64,000 nt of DNA from Ga0077536 sp035325705 (GCA_035325705.1 DAOKZI010000021.1:16141-80140); one strand, 5' to 3'. Positions 32,996-41,900 are shown, numbered from the stretch's first letter. Program-made: numbers and translations. The notes: generated by a model from the sequence alone, not told the origin.

Positions 32996-33940
32996 CGCGT
33001 GCGCCGCAGTCTTCGGTTTGCGCAGGCCGACTCGCTCGTAGTCCTCCGCTGCCGCCGTCTTCGCGTTCTTGAACAGCACGATTCGGCAGGGCCCGCCCGT
33101 CGCGCCGGCCGGACAGCGGATCGCCGGCCACGGCGCGCCGATGCGCTCGATCGGCATGATCGTGTGCATCACCGCGAGGTGCGTCTGGTAGACGGTGACG
33201 TTGCCCTCGTTGAAGGTGATCGGGTGCTTCTCCTTGACGATCGCGAGATCCAGCGGCAGCTCGTGGCAGCCCATGCGGATCTGCCGGCCGCAACTGCCGC
33301 AAGGATCCTGGTGCAGCGTGAACTTCTCGTCGTCCTCTTCGAGGCGGAAGCTCGCGAAGTTCGCGAGCATCAGCGCAGTCCAGTTGACGATCCGCACGCG
33401 CGCATCGGTCTCGACTTCCTCCATCATCCACGGCATCCAGCGCGCGCCGCTGCTGTGACGCAGGCACTGCTCGAGCGCGTCGATGCCGTACTCGCGGTAC
33501 ACATGGGACAGCAGCAGCGACAGCCATTCACGGTAGAGATCGTGGACATTGCGGAAGCCACGTTCGAGCTCGTCGTAGCGGCGCATGATGGCGACCGCAT
33601 CGCCGGCGTCGATCAGCCCGTTCATCTCGTCCTTCGCGGAGCGGCTGCCCTGGAGCAGCTCCGCGGGCGTCATCTCCATCCGCATCGCGTGCAGCGCGAT
33701 CGGATTGATCGAGACCGCCTTGTACAGGCCTTCGTGGCCGTAGCGCTCGTAGAGGAACGCCTGCTCCAGCGCCACCCAGCGATGGTAGACCTGGTGGAAG
33801 AGCAGGAAGGCGTCCTCGAGCGCAGCGTACTTCGCTTTCACGGCGGCCCCGTCGCCGTCCGCGAGCACTGCCAGCATCTGGTCGCGTGGCGGCCGGCACA
33901 GCGCGTCGAGCTCGGCCTGGGTGAACATGCGTTCCGACAT
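32993..33940 (-). CDS. Conserved hypothetical protein with a cysteine-rich metal-site-like motif
   Basis: The start at 33940 (GAGGAGGTTTCG) gives 315 residues. The N-terminal two thirds are helical (FLLFHQVYHRWVALEQAFLY, VHDLYREWLSLLLSHVYREY). Near residue 220 a C-x2-C cluster (HQDPCGSCGRQIRMGCHELP) with a third Cys and a His could bind a metal or haem-like cofactor. A second small pair (IRCPAGATGGPC) follows. No family recognised and no signal peptide seen. It stands alone, followed by repeats. Confidence 0.7.
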   Translation of the reverse strand: MSERMFTQAELDALCRPPRDQMLAVLADGDGAAVKAKYAALEDAFLLFHQVYHRWVALEQAFLYERYGHEGLYKAVSINPIALHAMRMEMTPAELLQGSRSAKDEMNGLIDAGDAVAIMRRYDELERGFRNVHDLYREWLSLLLSHVYREYGIDALEQCLRHSSGARWMPWMMEEVETDARVRIVNWTALMLANFASFRLEEDDEKFTLHQDPCGSCGRQIRMGCHELPLDLAIVKEKHPITFNEGNVTVYQTHLAVMHTIMPIERIGAPWPAIRCPAGATGGPCRIVLFKNAKTAAAEDYERVGLRKPKTAAHA

Positions 33941-34105
33941 CGAAACCTCCTCGGCAGCGGGTAAGAAGGTAAACGCTCGGCGTAGTCCACGGACGGCGAG
34001 TATCGCATCTTCGAACTCGATTTCGAGTTCATCGCCGAGCACCCGTTCATTTCGCCACGCCCGTCCGGGCGGCATCGTGAAAGGCGGCAAGCTGCCAGCA
34101 TTCGT

Positions 34106-34533
34106 CTACCAGGTCGCGTGAACGCACTGCTTCCGGCCGCCGCCCGCGCTTCGATCGTGATCGTGCAGCTCGCGCGACGAATCCGCGTTCTTGCGCGCCA
34201 AGGCGGACGCTTCACACGTAAGGGGCAATACGGGCACCGAGCCGTCGCCGGCGACGTCGTGCACATAGCCGTTGCGCACGCTCGCCAGATGCGTCGCGAG
34301 ATATTCGGTCTCGGCCTCCGACTGCAGCCCGAGCACGTAGTATGCGTGCCGCTCGCCCGACAGGCTTCCTGCACGATGTCCTCGGCGTCGGCACGCGAGC
34401 CGAGCTTGCGGTAAGCCAGCGCGCGCAGCGGCCGCGCGTGCTCGGCGGCGTAGCGCAGCGCGCGCTCGTCCATGTCGGGCGGGCGCGCATCGTCGCCTTC
34501 GGCCGCCCTCGTTCCCGTATCGTTCACGTTCAC
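34106..34533 (-). pseudogene. Possible ECF sigma factor remnant (frameshifted)
   Basis: On the minus strand from 34533 a frame reads MDERALRYAAEHARPLRALA then YRKLGSRADAEDIVQEA, a typical sigma-70 region 2 start of ECF sigma factors. Directly after it the plausible coding continues in another frame (LSGERHAYYVLGLQSEAETE, YLATHLASVRNGYVHDVAG) until a stop at 34106, with no region 4 seen. That suggests a decayed or fused gene. It could be real only in its first 40 codons. Confidence 0.4.
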
Positions 34534-34598
34534 TCGCCCGTCGCTCCGCTATCGTCGATCTTCGCATGACGGAACGGGCGGGCCGAGTGTGACATCGC

Positions 34599-35996
34599 TC
34601 AGAGCGACTGCAGGAAGGCGATCAGCTCGGCGCGTGAATCGGCATCCAGGTGCGAATAACGGCGTCGGGCGGCATCCGCCTCGCCGCCGTGCCACAGAAT
34701 CGCTTCTTCGAGCGTGCGGGCGCGGCCGTCGTGCAGGAGAGATCTCGTAGCGCCGGCCTCGCCGTCGAGGCCGATGCCCCACAGCGGGGCCGTGCGCCAC
34801 TCGCGGCCGCTGGCCTCGCGATCCGGGCGTCCGTCGGCGAGACCGGAGCCCAGATCGTGCAGCAGCAGATCGGTGTAGGCGTGGATGCGCTGGCGGGCCA
34901 GCAAGGGCAATGCGGCCTTCTCGCCGGTGAGCAGCATCGGCCGATGGCAGGCCACGCAGCCCGCGTCGATGAAACGGGACGCGCCGCGCTGCACCGCCGG
35001 CAGCTCGAGATGCCGGCGCGCCGGTACGGGCAGCGTGCGCAGGAAAGCGATCACGGCGTCCAGATCCGCGGGCGCGATCTCGGGCTCTCCACCGTGCGCG
35101 GCCGCCCGACATGCGGGCTGGCGCGCGCCGCAGTTGGACCCGCTCGGCAGCGCGGCGACGAGGCCCTGCTCGGCGCGAAACGCGGCGACGGTCTGTGCGC
35201 GCAGCGTCGGATGATTCGCCTTCCAGCCGTAGCGGCCGAGGCGGCGGCGTCCATTCTCGTCGCGGATCCAGTTTGCGCGCCCGGAAATGCCGTCGCCGTT
35301 CGCATCGTCGGGATCGGCCGCAGCCAGGATCGCCGCGGCGGGCACGGCCTCCAGCAGCCCCAGGCCCTGCAGGCCGGAAGCGATGCGCGGCGAGTATCGC
35401 GCGCCGTCGAGCGGCCCATAGCTCAGGCGCTCGAACGCGTAGTGCGGCACGCGCAGCGTCCACGGCGTGCCGTCGTCGTGGCGCCCCGCGATGGCGCTGT
35501 AGTCGATGCGCGGCGCGGCCTCGATCGGCACGCCCGGCACGGCGGCGATGTTCAGCTCGGCGCCGTAGACGGGATGAGCGCCCATGTGCCCGGCGGCGTC
35601 GCGTGCGCTCAACTGGAACACCAGCGAGGGCGGCGCCGGACCGGGCCCTGCGATCGCCGGGGCGCGGCGCAGTCCGCGGTGGCAGCTCACGCAGGACGCA
35701 CTGTTGAACAAAGGCCCGAGCCCGTCGCGCGCGCTGATGGAAGCCTGGGCCGGGACGAAAGTCGTGTTCACGAAGGCTTCGCCGCGCGCGCGCTGGGCGC
35801 GCAGCGCCGCGTCGAAGGGCACGGCCTCCTGGTACAGGGCCGAACGCGTGCGGCCGTCGACGGTGAGCGCGCCGCCGCCCGCCCGCGCGAGGAGATCCGC
35901 CAGCACGAAGTCCCGGGCCGATACGGGCGCCGAGGCGAAAGCGATCGCGCACAGCGCCGGCAGCAAGCCCGCGCGGCGGCGCGCGTACGCGCTCAC
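34599..35996 (-). CDS. Di-haem oxidoreductase (DHOR/thiol oxidoreductase-like cytochrome)
   Basis: A GTG at 35996 overlaps the stop of the preceding gene (GTGA) and gives 465 residues with a signal-peptide-like start (RRAGLLPALCAIAFASAPVSA). Two haem-binding CxxCH motifs are present (SASCVSCHRGL, DAGCVACHRPM). GRANWIRDENGRR and TAPLWGIGLDGEAGATRSLL are typical of the DUF1111/DHOR family related to di-haem peroxidases. It acts in the periplasm, substrate unknown. In other genomes such cytochromes accompany metal-uptake genes; here it is the last gene of a TonB-receptor operon with ModE-like sites. Confidence 0.88.
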   Translation of the reverse strand: MSAYARRRAGLLPALCAIAFASAPVSARDFVLADLLARAGGGALTVDGRTRSALYQEAVPFDAALRAQRARGEAFVNTTFVPAQASISARDGLGPLFNSASCVSCHRGLRRAPAIAGPGPAPPSLVFQLSARDAAGHMGAHPVYGAELNIAAVPGVPIEAAPRIDYSAIAGRHDDGTPWTLRVPHYAFERLSYGPLDGARYSPRIASGLQGLGLLEAVPAAAILAAADPDDANGDGISGRANWIRDENGRRRLGRYGWKANHPTLRAQTVAAFRAEQGLVAALPSGSNCGARQPACRAAAHGGEPEIAPADLDAVIAFLRTLPVPARRHLELPAVQRGASRFIDAGCVACHRPMLLTGEKAALPLLARQRIHAYTDLLLHDLGSGLADGRPDREASGREWRTAPLWGIGLDGEAGATRSLLHDGRARTLEEAILWHGGEADAARRRYSHLDADSRAELIAFLQSL

Positions 35997-36538
35997 GGAG
36001 CGTCCGGCAAGGGTCCCGAGATCAATACCGTGAGCGCGGCCTCGCTGCCGCCGCTCAGTTGCAGGGTGTAGGGCACGCCGGGGGCGAGCGGGAATTCGAC
36101 CCATTTGCGCAGCGCGCCGCATTCGGGACGGCCTTCGAAACGGCCCGCGCTCACCAGCGTGCCGTCGGCGGCGACGACGTCCACCCAGCTCTCGCCGCTG
36201 AGCGCGATGCGCCAGCGGCCCGCGCTCGGCACGCTGAAACGCGCGAGGCCGGCGTAGGCGCCGTCGTCGAGGTGACGGCGCTCGGGCGCGGCGACGAAGG
36301 CGAAGCCCTGCTGTGGGGACAGCGTCAGGCGATAGACGACGCCGCTTTCGAGCGCCGCGGCCGGCGCCGCAGCGGCCGCGAGCTCGGTGGCCGGCCCCTG
36401 CATTGCCGCCACTTCACGCGAGACGTCGACCGTATAAGCCTCGCAGCCGCCGGTCGCCGCCGACGCGTGCGCTGCGACCGCCGCCTGCAGTCCCAGCACC
36501 AGCGCTGCGCAGGACCAGATCCGGTAGTGCCGATTCAT
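35993..36538 (-). CDS. Small secreted protein between TonB receptor and DHOR cytochrome
   Basis: The ATG at 36538 gives 181 residues with a signal peptide (CAALVLGLQAAVAAHASA). The mature part is predicted beta-rich: ESGVVYRLTLSPQQGFAFVA, GLARFSVPSAGRWRIALSGE, SWVDVVAADGTLV and APGVPYTLQLSGGSEAALTV, an immunoglobulin- or jelly-roll-like repeat of strands. Two cysteines remain in the mature form. No family recognised. It starts 23 bases after the receptor and overlaps the cytochrome gene by 4 bases, so the three form one operon. A metal-chelate-binding role is inferred from context. Confidence 0.75.
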   Translation of the reverse strand: MNRHYRIWSCAALVLGLQAAVAAHASAATGGCEAYTVDVSREVAAMQGPATELAAAAAPAAALESGVVYRLTLSPQQGFAFVAAPERRHLDDGAYAGLARFSVPSAGRWRIALSGESWVDVVAADGTLVSAGRFEGRPECGALRKWVEFPLAPGVPYTLQLSGGSEAALTVLISGPLPDAP

Positions 36539-36561
36539 GTCCGCTCTCCCGCTCAGGTTTC

Positions 36562-38634
36562 TCAATATTCGATTCGCGCCTTGACGTAGAACGTGCGGCC
36601 GGGCTGCGGCAGGCCCCAGGCGAGCTCGTACTCGTCGTCGAAGAGATTGCGCGCGCCGACCGCGGCGTCGAGATTGCGCAGCATCGCGTAATCGACCTGC
36701 ACGTTGCCCAAGGTGTAGGCCCCGGTCTCGATGAAAGGAAAGGGCGACACGGGATTCGTGTCGACGTCGCTCCAGCGCGAGCTCGCGAGCTCGAGGCTAG
36801 GCGTCACCGTCAGCTTGTCGAGCGGCGCCCAGCGCAGGTAGACGAAGCCCTTATGCGTCGGCACGCCGGTCGGCTTCAGGCGCGGCTGCGAGGGATCGGT
36901 GACGTCGCGCCGGATGAACGTATAGTTGCCGCCGAGCTCGAGACCCGGCCGCAGGCTCGCGTCGAGCGCGAGCTCGGTGCCGTAGAAAGCGCCGTCGCCG
37001 ACGTTTTGCGTCTGCGTGGTGCCGGGGCCGATTTGGACGGTCTGGATCAGATCGCGCACGTCGCTGTAGAAGATCGCCGCTTCCGCGCGCAAGCCCTTCA
37101 GCAGCTCGTCGCGCACGCCGAGCTCGATGTTCGTCGCGCGCTCCGCCTCGAGATCGGGATTCGGGACTGCGGTGCCGAAACGCGTGCTGTAGAGCTCGAA
37201 TATCGTCGGGAAGCGGGCGCGATCGGACACGCTGAGATGGGCCTGGCCGCTGTCGCGATAGCGCCAGATCCCGGCGAACTGCCAATTGAAGGCGTCGGCG
37301 CCGCCGAGCGGGCGCTCGAAGATGCGCTGCGTGGCGCTGTCGAACTCCTCGGCGTCGTTGACCCAGTATTTGTCGTAGGACAGGCCGCCGACGAGATCGA
37401 CCGCCTGCGTCACGTGCAGCGTGTTCTCGACGGCGACCGACCAGGTGTCCTGCGACTGCGTCTGCACGGGCTCCAGCGAGCGCGCCCTCGGATCCGAGGG
37501 ACGGTTCAGGTTGTACTCCTCGTGCACGTCGACGCGATAGTGGAACGCCGCCTTCAAGGTATTCCGCGGGATCAGCTCGGTCGCGAGCTCGACGCTGCCG
37601 CCGTAGGCGTGATCGTCGTAGTAGCTGCGAAAGCGGCCGGGACGCCCGCGCGTCGTGTAGCTGATGTCGTCGAAGGCATCGAGCGCGTTCTCGAAAGTGT
37701 TGTAGTACAGATTGGTCTTGACCGAGGACGCGCTGCCGAGCTGCGTGTTCGTCAGCAGCGACGTCGACTGCACGTTCCACCACGGCCAACGCCAGAAGCT
37801 GTTGCCCGGCACCGGCGGATTGTTGAACACGTTCAGCGGCGCGCCCTTGCGGCCGTCCTGGCGCGTGTAGTTCAGGGTGTATTCGTCGCTGTCGTTGGGG
37901 GTGAGGCCCGCCTTCAGATTGATCCCCCAGTCCCGGATGTCGGAGCCCTGGCGGCGTCCGCCGTCCTCGAGCGAACGCGGCACCGGATCGTAGCTCGCGG
38001 GCAGCGTCCAGAAGTCCCGATCGCGATAGCTCGCGCTGCCCTGGACGTAATAGCGCTCCTGGCGCGATCCCGCGCGCAGATAACCGTTCCATTCGTTCAG
38101 ATCGGCGGAGCGGTCGAGGCTGAAGCCGCCCTGCGCTTGCGCCTCGAAGGTCTTCGTCGGCACGCGCGTGACGAGATTGATGGCGCCGCCCATCATGCCG
38201 GGGCCGTCGATCACCGACGCATAGCCTTTCTGGATCTGCACCTCGGCGATGTCCGCGGTCAGGAAGCGACCGAAGTCGAGGCGATTGTCGGCCGGCAGGT
38301 AGACGCGCACGCCGTCGATCATCAAGGGCACCTGCAGCCGGTTGAAGCCGCGCACGAACACATCGGATTCATTGCGCCGGCCGTTCGCGTCCAGCGTCGA
38401 GGACACGCCGGGGGCGACGTTCACCAGCTCGTCGAGCGCGGGACGTTGATAGGTCCAGGCCTCCTCGGCCGAGATCGACACCCCGCCGATGCCCGCCGTG
38501 TCCATCTCGCGTTTGCCGAGCACGAGTATCTCGCCGAGGCCGAAGCGCTCGCCCGTTGCCGCGGCCGGCAGCGCCGGCGGGACCAAGGCGAGGCTGCAGC
38601 ACAGCGTCGCTATATTGATTCGTATATCACGCAT
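36562..38634 (-). CDS. TonB-dependent receptor, probably ModE-regulated (molybdate/tungstate or chelate uptake)
   Basis: The 690-residue outer-membrane receptor has a short signal peptide and a TonB-box-like LGEILVLGKRE. The plug follows (ALDELVNVAPGVSSTLDANG, DVFVRGFNRLQVPLMIDGVR, ADIAEVQIQKGYASVIDGPG, GGAINLVTR), then a 22-strand barrel ending in FYVKARIEY with the terminal aromatic. A ModE-like palindrome covers its start codons and a second lies about 80 bases upstream. The gene upstream encodes a ModE-type DNA-binding protein. Together they suggest molybdenum- or tungsten-related uptake rather than iron. It is the first gene of an operon with a secreted protein and a cytochrome. Confidence 0.9.
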   Translation of the reverse strand: MRDIRINIATLCCSLALVPPALPAAATGERFGLGEILVLGKREMDTAGIGGVSISAEEAWTYQRPALDELVNVAPGVSSTLDANGRRNESDVFVRGFNRLQVPLMIDGVRVYLPADNRLDFGRFLTADIAEVQIQKGYASVIDGPGMMGGAINLVTRVPTKTFEAQAQGGFSLDRSADLNEWNGYLRAGSRQERYYVQGSASYRDRDFWTLPASYDPVPRSLEDGGRRQGSDIRDWGINLKAGLTPNDSDEYTLNYTRQDGRKGAPLNVFNNPPVPGNSFWRWPWWNVQSTSLLTNTQLGSASSVKTNLYYNTFENALDAFDDISYTTRGRPGRFRSYYDDHAYGGSVELATELIPRNTLKAAFHYRVDVHEEYNLNRPSDPRARSLEPVQTQSQDTWSVAVENTLHVTQAVDLVGGLSYDKYWVNDAEEFDSATQRIFERPLGGADAFNWQFAGIWRYRDSGQAHLSVSDRARFPTIFELYSTRFGTAVPNPDLEAERATNIELGVRDELLKGLRAEAAIFYSDVRDLIQTVQIGPGTTQTQNVGDGAFYGTELALDASLRPGLELGGNYTFIRRDVTDPSQPRLKPTGVPTHKGFVYLRWAPLDKLTVTPSLELASSRWSDVDTNPVSPFPFIETGAYTLGNVQVDYAMLRNLDAAVGARNLFDDEYELAWGLPQPGRTFYVKARIEY
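38608..38631. promoter_or_regulatory. ModE-like operator A, overlapping the TonB receptor start
   Basis: CGCTATAT - 8 bases - ATATCACG, an inverted repeat differing at one position from the ModE consensus CGNTATAT-N8-ATATAACG. It lies in codons 2-9 of the receptor gene, directly next to the start codon. Binding here could block initiation or elongation. Confidence 0.6.
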
Positions 38635-38715
38635 TGCAGGCGCCTCGTTGCAGGGTCGCGATCGATGACTAGGGAGTAGCGCGCCGAAGACGATCGAAGT
38701 CGCCTGTGCGGGCGA

Positions 38716-38739
38716 CGCTATGTTCGCTTATATATAACG
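38716..38739. promoter_or_regulatory. ModE-like operator B, in the receptor promoter region
   Basis: CGCTATGT - 8 bases - ATATAACG, with the same 8-8-8 layout as site A and exactly 108 bases upstream of it (about ten DNA turns). The right half is a perfect ModE half-site and the left has one mismatch. It lies between the ModE-like gene and the receptor, in the only AT-rich stretch of this gap, so it probably overlaps the promoter. Confidence 0.65.
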
Positions 38740-38769
38740 AAGACCGCAAGCCGTACGGCGCCGGCCGGA

Positions 38770-39150
38770 TCAGACGCTGCGCGATCGGAGAAAGCCGGAG
38801 AACTCTTCGATGTCGCGCGCGATCGCGCCGACGGCACGGGCCTCCATCGCGCGATAGCGCTTCAGGATGTCATGCCCGTAGGGCGTGACCTCGGCGCCGC
38901 CGCCGCCGCTGCCGCCGGTCGCCGCGCTCACCACGGGCTCGCGGAAGCAGCGGTTCATCGTATCGACCAGCATCCAGGCGCGGCGGTAGCTCATGCCGAG
39001 CGATTTCGCCGCCGCCGAGATCGAGCCCGTGCGCTCGATCGCTTCGAGCAGATCGGCCTTGCCGGGCCCCATCGCGATCACCGCGCCGAGCAGGACGCGC
39101 ACGGTGGGACGCGGGGGACGGCGAGCGGTTTTCGCGGCAAGCTTCGGCAT
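38770..39150 (-). CDS. modE: ModE-like winged-helix regulator without molybdate-binding domain
   Basis: The ATG at 39150 gives 126 residues. The pattern is the ModE N-terminal winged helix: RVLLGAVIAMGPGKADLLEA, IERTGSISAAAKSLGMSYRR, AWMLVDTMNRCFREPVVSAA, GGGGAEVTPYGHDILKRYRA. Full ModE (about 260 residues) has two more molbindin domains that sense molybdate; they are absent here, as in short ModE-type proteins of several proteobacteria. It is a dimeric DNA-binding protein; sensing would need another component. It lies upstream of and co-directional with the TonB receptor operon. Confidence 0.85.
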   Translation of the reverse strand: MPKLAAKTARRPPRPTVRVLLGAVIAMGPGKADLLEAIERTGSISAAAKSLGMSYRRAWMLVDTMNRCFREPVVSAATGGSGGGGAEVTPYGHDILKRYRAMEARAVGAIARDIEEFSGFLRSRSV

Positions 39151-39257
39151 GCACGCATTGTAGGCGCAGACGCTGCGACTGCGCAGGCGGCCGCCTGCGC
39201 GCCGTGCTGCGCGCCGAATCGCTACACTGTGCGCCGAGAGCCCGAACCGGATGCCCC

Positions 39258-41900
39258 ATGCAGAACCCGCTCCCCCAAGCGATACGCCTCGCGGACTACA
39301 CGCCGCCCGCATTTCTCGTCGACAGCGTCGATCTCGACGTCGACATCCGGCCCACTCACACTCGCGTGCGGGCGACGCTCGCGCTGGCGCGCAATCCGGC
39401 GGCCGCCGGACACGCGCCGCTGGTGCTGGACGGCGATGGCCTGACGCTCGAGCGCGTGCTCCTCGACGGCGCCGCGCTCGCCGCGGACGCCTATACGCTC
39501 ACGGCGCACGCGCTCACCGTGCCGAATCCGCCCCAGCGCTGCGTGCTGACGACGGAAGTGTCGATCGACCCGGAGAAGAACACGCAGTTGATGGGGCTCT
39601 ACGCTTCGCGCGACGGCTATTTCACGCAGTGCGAAGCCGAGGGCTTCCGGCGCATCACCTGGTTTCCCGACCGGCCGGACGTGATGGCGCGCTATACGAC
39701 GACGATCCACGCCGATCGCGCGCGCTTCCCGATCCTGCTGTCGAACGGCAATCTCGAGGCGCGCGGTGCAGAGGCCGGGGATCGCCACTGGGCGCGCTGG
39801 GTCGATCCGTTTCCGAAGCCGAGCTATCTGTTCGCGATGGTCGCGGCGCGTCTCGATTGTCTGGAGAGCGAGTTCACGACGGCGTCCGGCCGTCGCGTCA
39901 AGCTCGGGCTCTACGTCGAACCCGGCAAGCTCGACCAGACCGCGTTCGCGCTCGAGGCCTTGAAGTCGGCGATGCGCTGGGACGAGGAGACCTACGGCCT
40001 CGAGCTCGATCTCGACCAGTACACGATCGTCGCCGTCGGCGACTTCAACATGGGCGCGATGGAGAACAAGGGGCTCAACGTCTTCAACACCAAATACGTG
40101 CTGGCCCGCGCCGACACCGCGACCGACACCGACTTCATGATGCTCGACCGCGTCGTCGCCCACGAGTATTTCCACAACTGGACCGGCAACCGCGTCACCT
40201 GCCGCGACTGGTTCCAGTTGAGCCTCAAGGAAGGCCTCACGGTGTTCCGCGATCAGCAGTACGGCGGCGATCGCTACTCGCACGCGCTCCAGCGCATCCA
40301 GGAAGTGCGCACGCTGCGCGCGACGCAGTTCCCGGAGGACGCGGGCCCGATGGCGCATCCGGTGCGGCCGCCTTCGTACATCGAGATCGGCAACTTCTAC
40401 ACCGCGACCGTCTACAACAAAGGCGCGGAGCTCGTGCGCATGATCCACACGCTCGTGGGCGCCGAGGCCTTTCGCCGCGGCATGGATCTCTACTTCGCGC
40501 GCCACGACGGCCAGGCCGTGCGGATCGAGGAATTCCTCGCCGCGATGCAGGACGCTTCCGGCGTCGATCTGGGCCAGTTCAGCCGCTGGTACGAGCAGGC
40601 CGGCACCCCGGTGCTCGAGAGCCGCGGCGAGTACGACGCGGCGACGCGCCGCTACGCGCTGCATCTGCGCCAGCACTGTCCGCCGACACCGGATCGGGCC
40701 GAGAAGCTGCCCTTCCATCTGCCGATCGCGCTCGGCCTCCTCGGTGCCGACGGGCACGATCTGCCGCTGCGCCTCGCAGGAGAGCCGGCGGCGGGCGGCA
40801 CCACGCGCGTGCTGTCCTTGACCGCAGCCGAAGCACGCTTCGTGTTCCTCGACGTGCCGGCGCCGCCCGTGCCCTCGCTGCTGCGCGGCTATTCGGCGCC
40901 CGTCATCCTGCGTCACGACTACACCGACGGCGAGCTCGCGCTGCTGATGGCGCGGGACAGCGATCCCTTCAATCGCTGGGAGGCCGGCCAGCGGCTCGCG
41001 CTGAACGTGCTCGTGCGCGGCGTCGAAGCGCGGCGCGCCGGGCGGCCCGTCGAGTTCCCGGACGATTTCATCGCGGCCTGCGCGCGCCTGCTCGCCGATG
41101 CGCCGCGCGATCCGGCCTTCGCCGCCGAAGCGCTGAACCTGCCGCAGGCGGGCTATCTCGCCGAGCAGTTCGAAGTCGCGGATCCGGAGGCGATCTTCGC
41201 CGTGCGCACGGCGCTGCGCCGCCTGCTCGCCGAGCGCCTGCGCGCGCAGTGGATCGAGGCCTACGAGACTTTGGCGACGCCCGGACCTTACCGCCCGGAT
41301 CCCGCGTCGGCCGGCCGCCGCGCGCTGCGCAATCTCGCGCTCGGCTTCCTGATGGAGCTCGGCGATCCGGCGTGGCACGCGCGCTGCCTCGCGCAGCTCG
41401 ACGGCGCCGACAACATGACCGATGCGATGGCGGCCCTGGCCGCGCTCGCCAACGCCGACTGCCCTGAGCGCCGTGTCGCCCTCGACGGCTTCTATCGCCG
41501 CTGGCAGCATGAGGATCTGGTGCTCGACAAGTGGTTCGGCGTGCAGGCCGGGTCGCGGCTGCCGGGCACGCTGGCCGAGGTGCGCGCCCTGCTCGCGCAT
41601 CCTGCCTTCGATCTGCGCAATCCGAACAAGGTGCGCGCGCTGATCGGCGGCTTCTGCCAGGGCAATCACCTGCACTTCCACGCCGCCGACGGCAGCGGCT
41701 ATGCCTTCGCCGCCGAGCAGGTGCTCGCGCTCGACCCGATCAACCCGCAGATCGCCGCGCGCCTCCTTCGCGCCTTCGATCGCTGGCGCAAGTTCGATGC
41801 GGGCCGGCAGGCGCAGGCGCGCGCCGCGCTGGAGCGGGTCCGTGCGGCCGCGGCGCTGTCGAAGGATAGCTTCGAGGTCGTCAGTCGGGCGCTCGCCTAG
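39258..41900 (+). CDS. pepN: Aminopeptidase N (M1 family)
   Basis: The ATG at 39258 gives 880 residues, the usual length for bacterial PepN. The exopeptidase motif GAMENKGLNVFNTKYVLA is near residue 265 and the zinc site VVAHEYFHNWTGNRVTCRDW (HExxH) near residue 300. Its downstream Glu lies in LKEGLTVFRDQQYGGD. The C-terminal helical domain ends KVRALIGGFCQGNHLHFH and is complete. It releases N-terminal amino acids in the cytoplasm. It is divergent from the ModE-like gene and followed by an iron-regulated receptor gene. Confidence 0.97.
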   Translation: MQNPLPQAIRLADYTPPAFLVDSVDLDVDIRPTHTRVRATLALARNPAAAGHAPLVLDGDGLTLERVLLDGAALAADAYTLTAHALTVPNPPQRCVLTTEVSIDPEKNTQLMGLYASRDGYFTQCEAEGFRRITWFPDRPDVMARYTTTIHADRARFPILLSNGNLEARGAEAGDRHWARWVDPFPKPSYLFAMVAARLDCLESEFTTASGRRVKLGLYVEPGKLDQTAFALEALKSAMRWDEETYGLELDLDQYTIVAVGDFNMGAMENKGLNVFNTKYVLARADTATDTDFMMLDRVVAHEYFHNWTGNRVTCRDWFQLSLKEGLTVFRDQQYGGDRYSHALQRIQEVRTLRATQFPEDAGPMAHPVRPPSYIEIGNFYTATVYNKGAELVRMIHTLVGAEAFRRGMDLYFARHDGQAVRIEEFLAAMQDASGVDLGQFSRWYEQAGTPVLESRGEYDAATRRYALHLRQHCPPTPDRAEKLPFHLPIALGLLGADGHDLPLRLAGEPAAGGTTRVLSLTAAEARFVFLDVPAPPVPSLLRGYSAPVILRHDYTDGELALLMARDSDPFNRWEAGQRLALNVLVRGVEARRAGRPVEFPDDFIAACARLLADAPRDPAFAAEALNLPQAGYLAEQFEVADPEAIFAVRTALRRLLAERLRAQWIEAYETLATPGPYRPDPASAGRRALRNLALGFLMELGDPAWHARCLAQLDGADNMTDAMAALAALANADCPERRVALDGFYRRWQHEDLVLDKWFGVQAGSRLPGTLAEVRALLAHPAFDLRNPNKVRALIGGFCQGNHLHFHAADGSGYAFAAEQVLALDPINPQIAARLLRAFDRWRKFDAGRQAQARAALERVRAAAALSKDSFEVVSRALA

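Noticed and set aside
39222..41681. Minus-strand open frame of about 820 codons opposite pepN
   Set aside because: Shadow of pepN, whose zinc and GAMEN motifs are clear.
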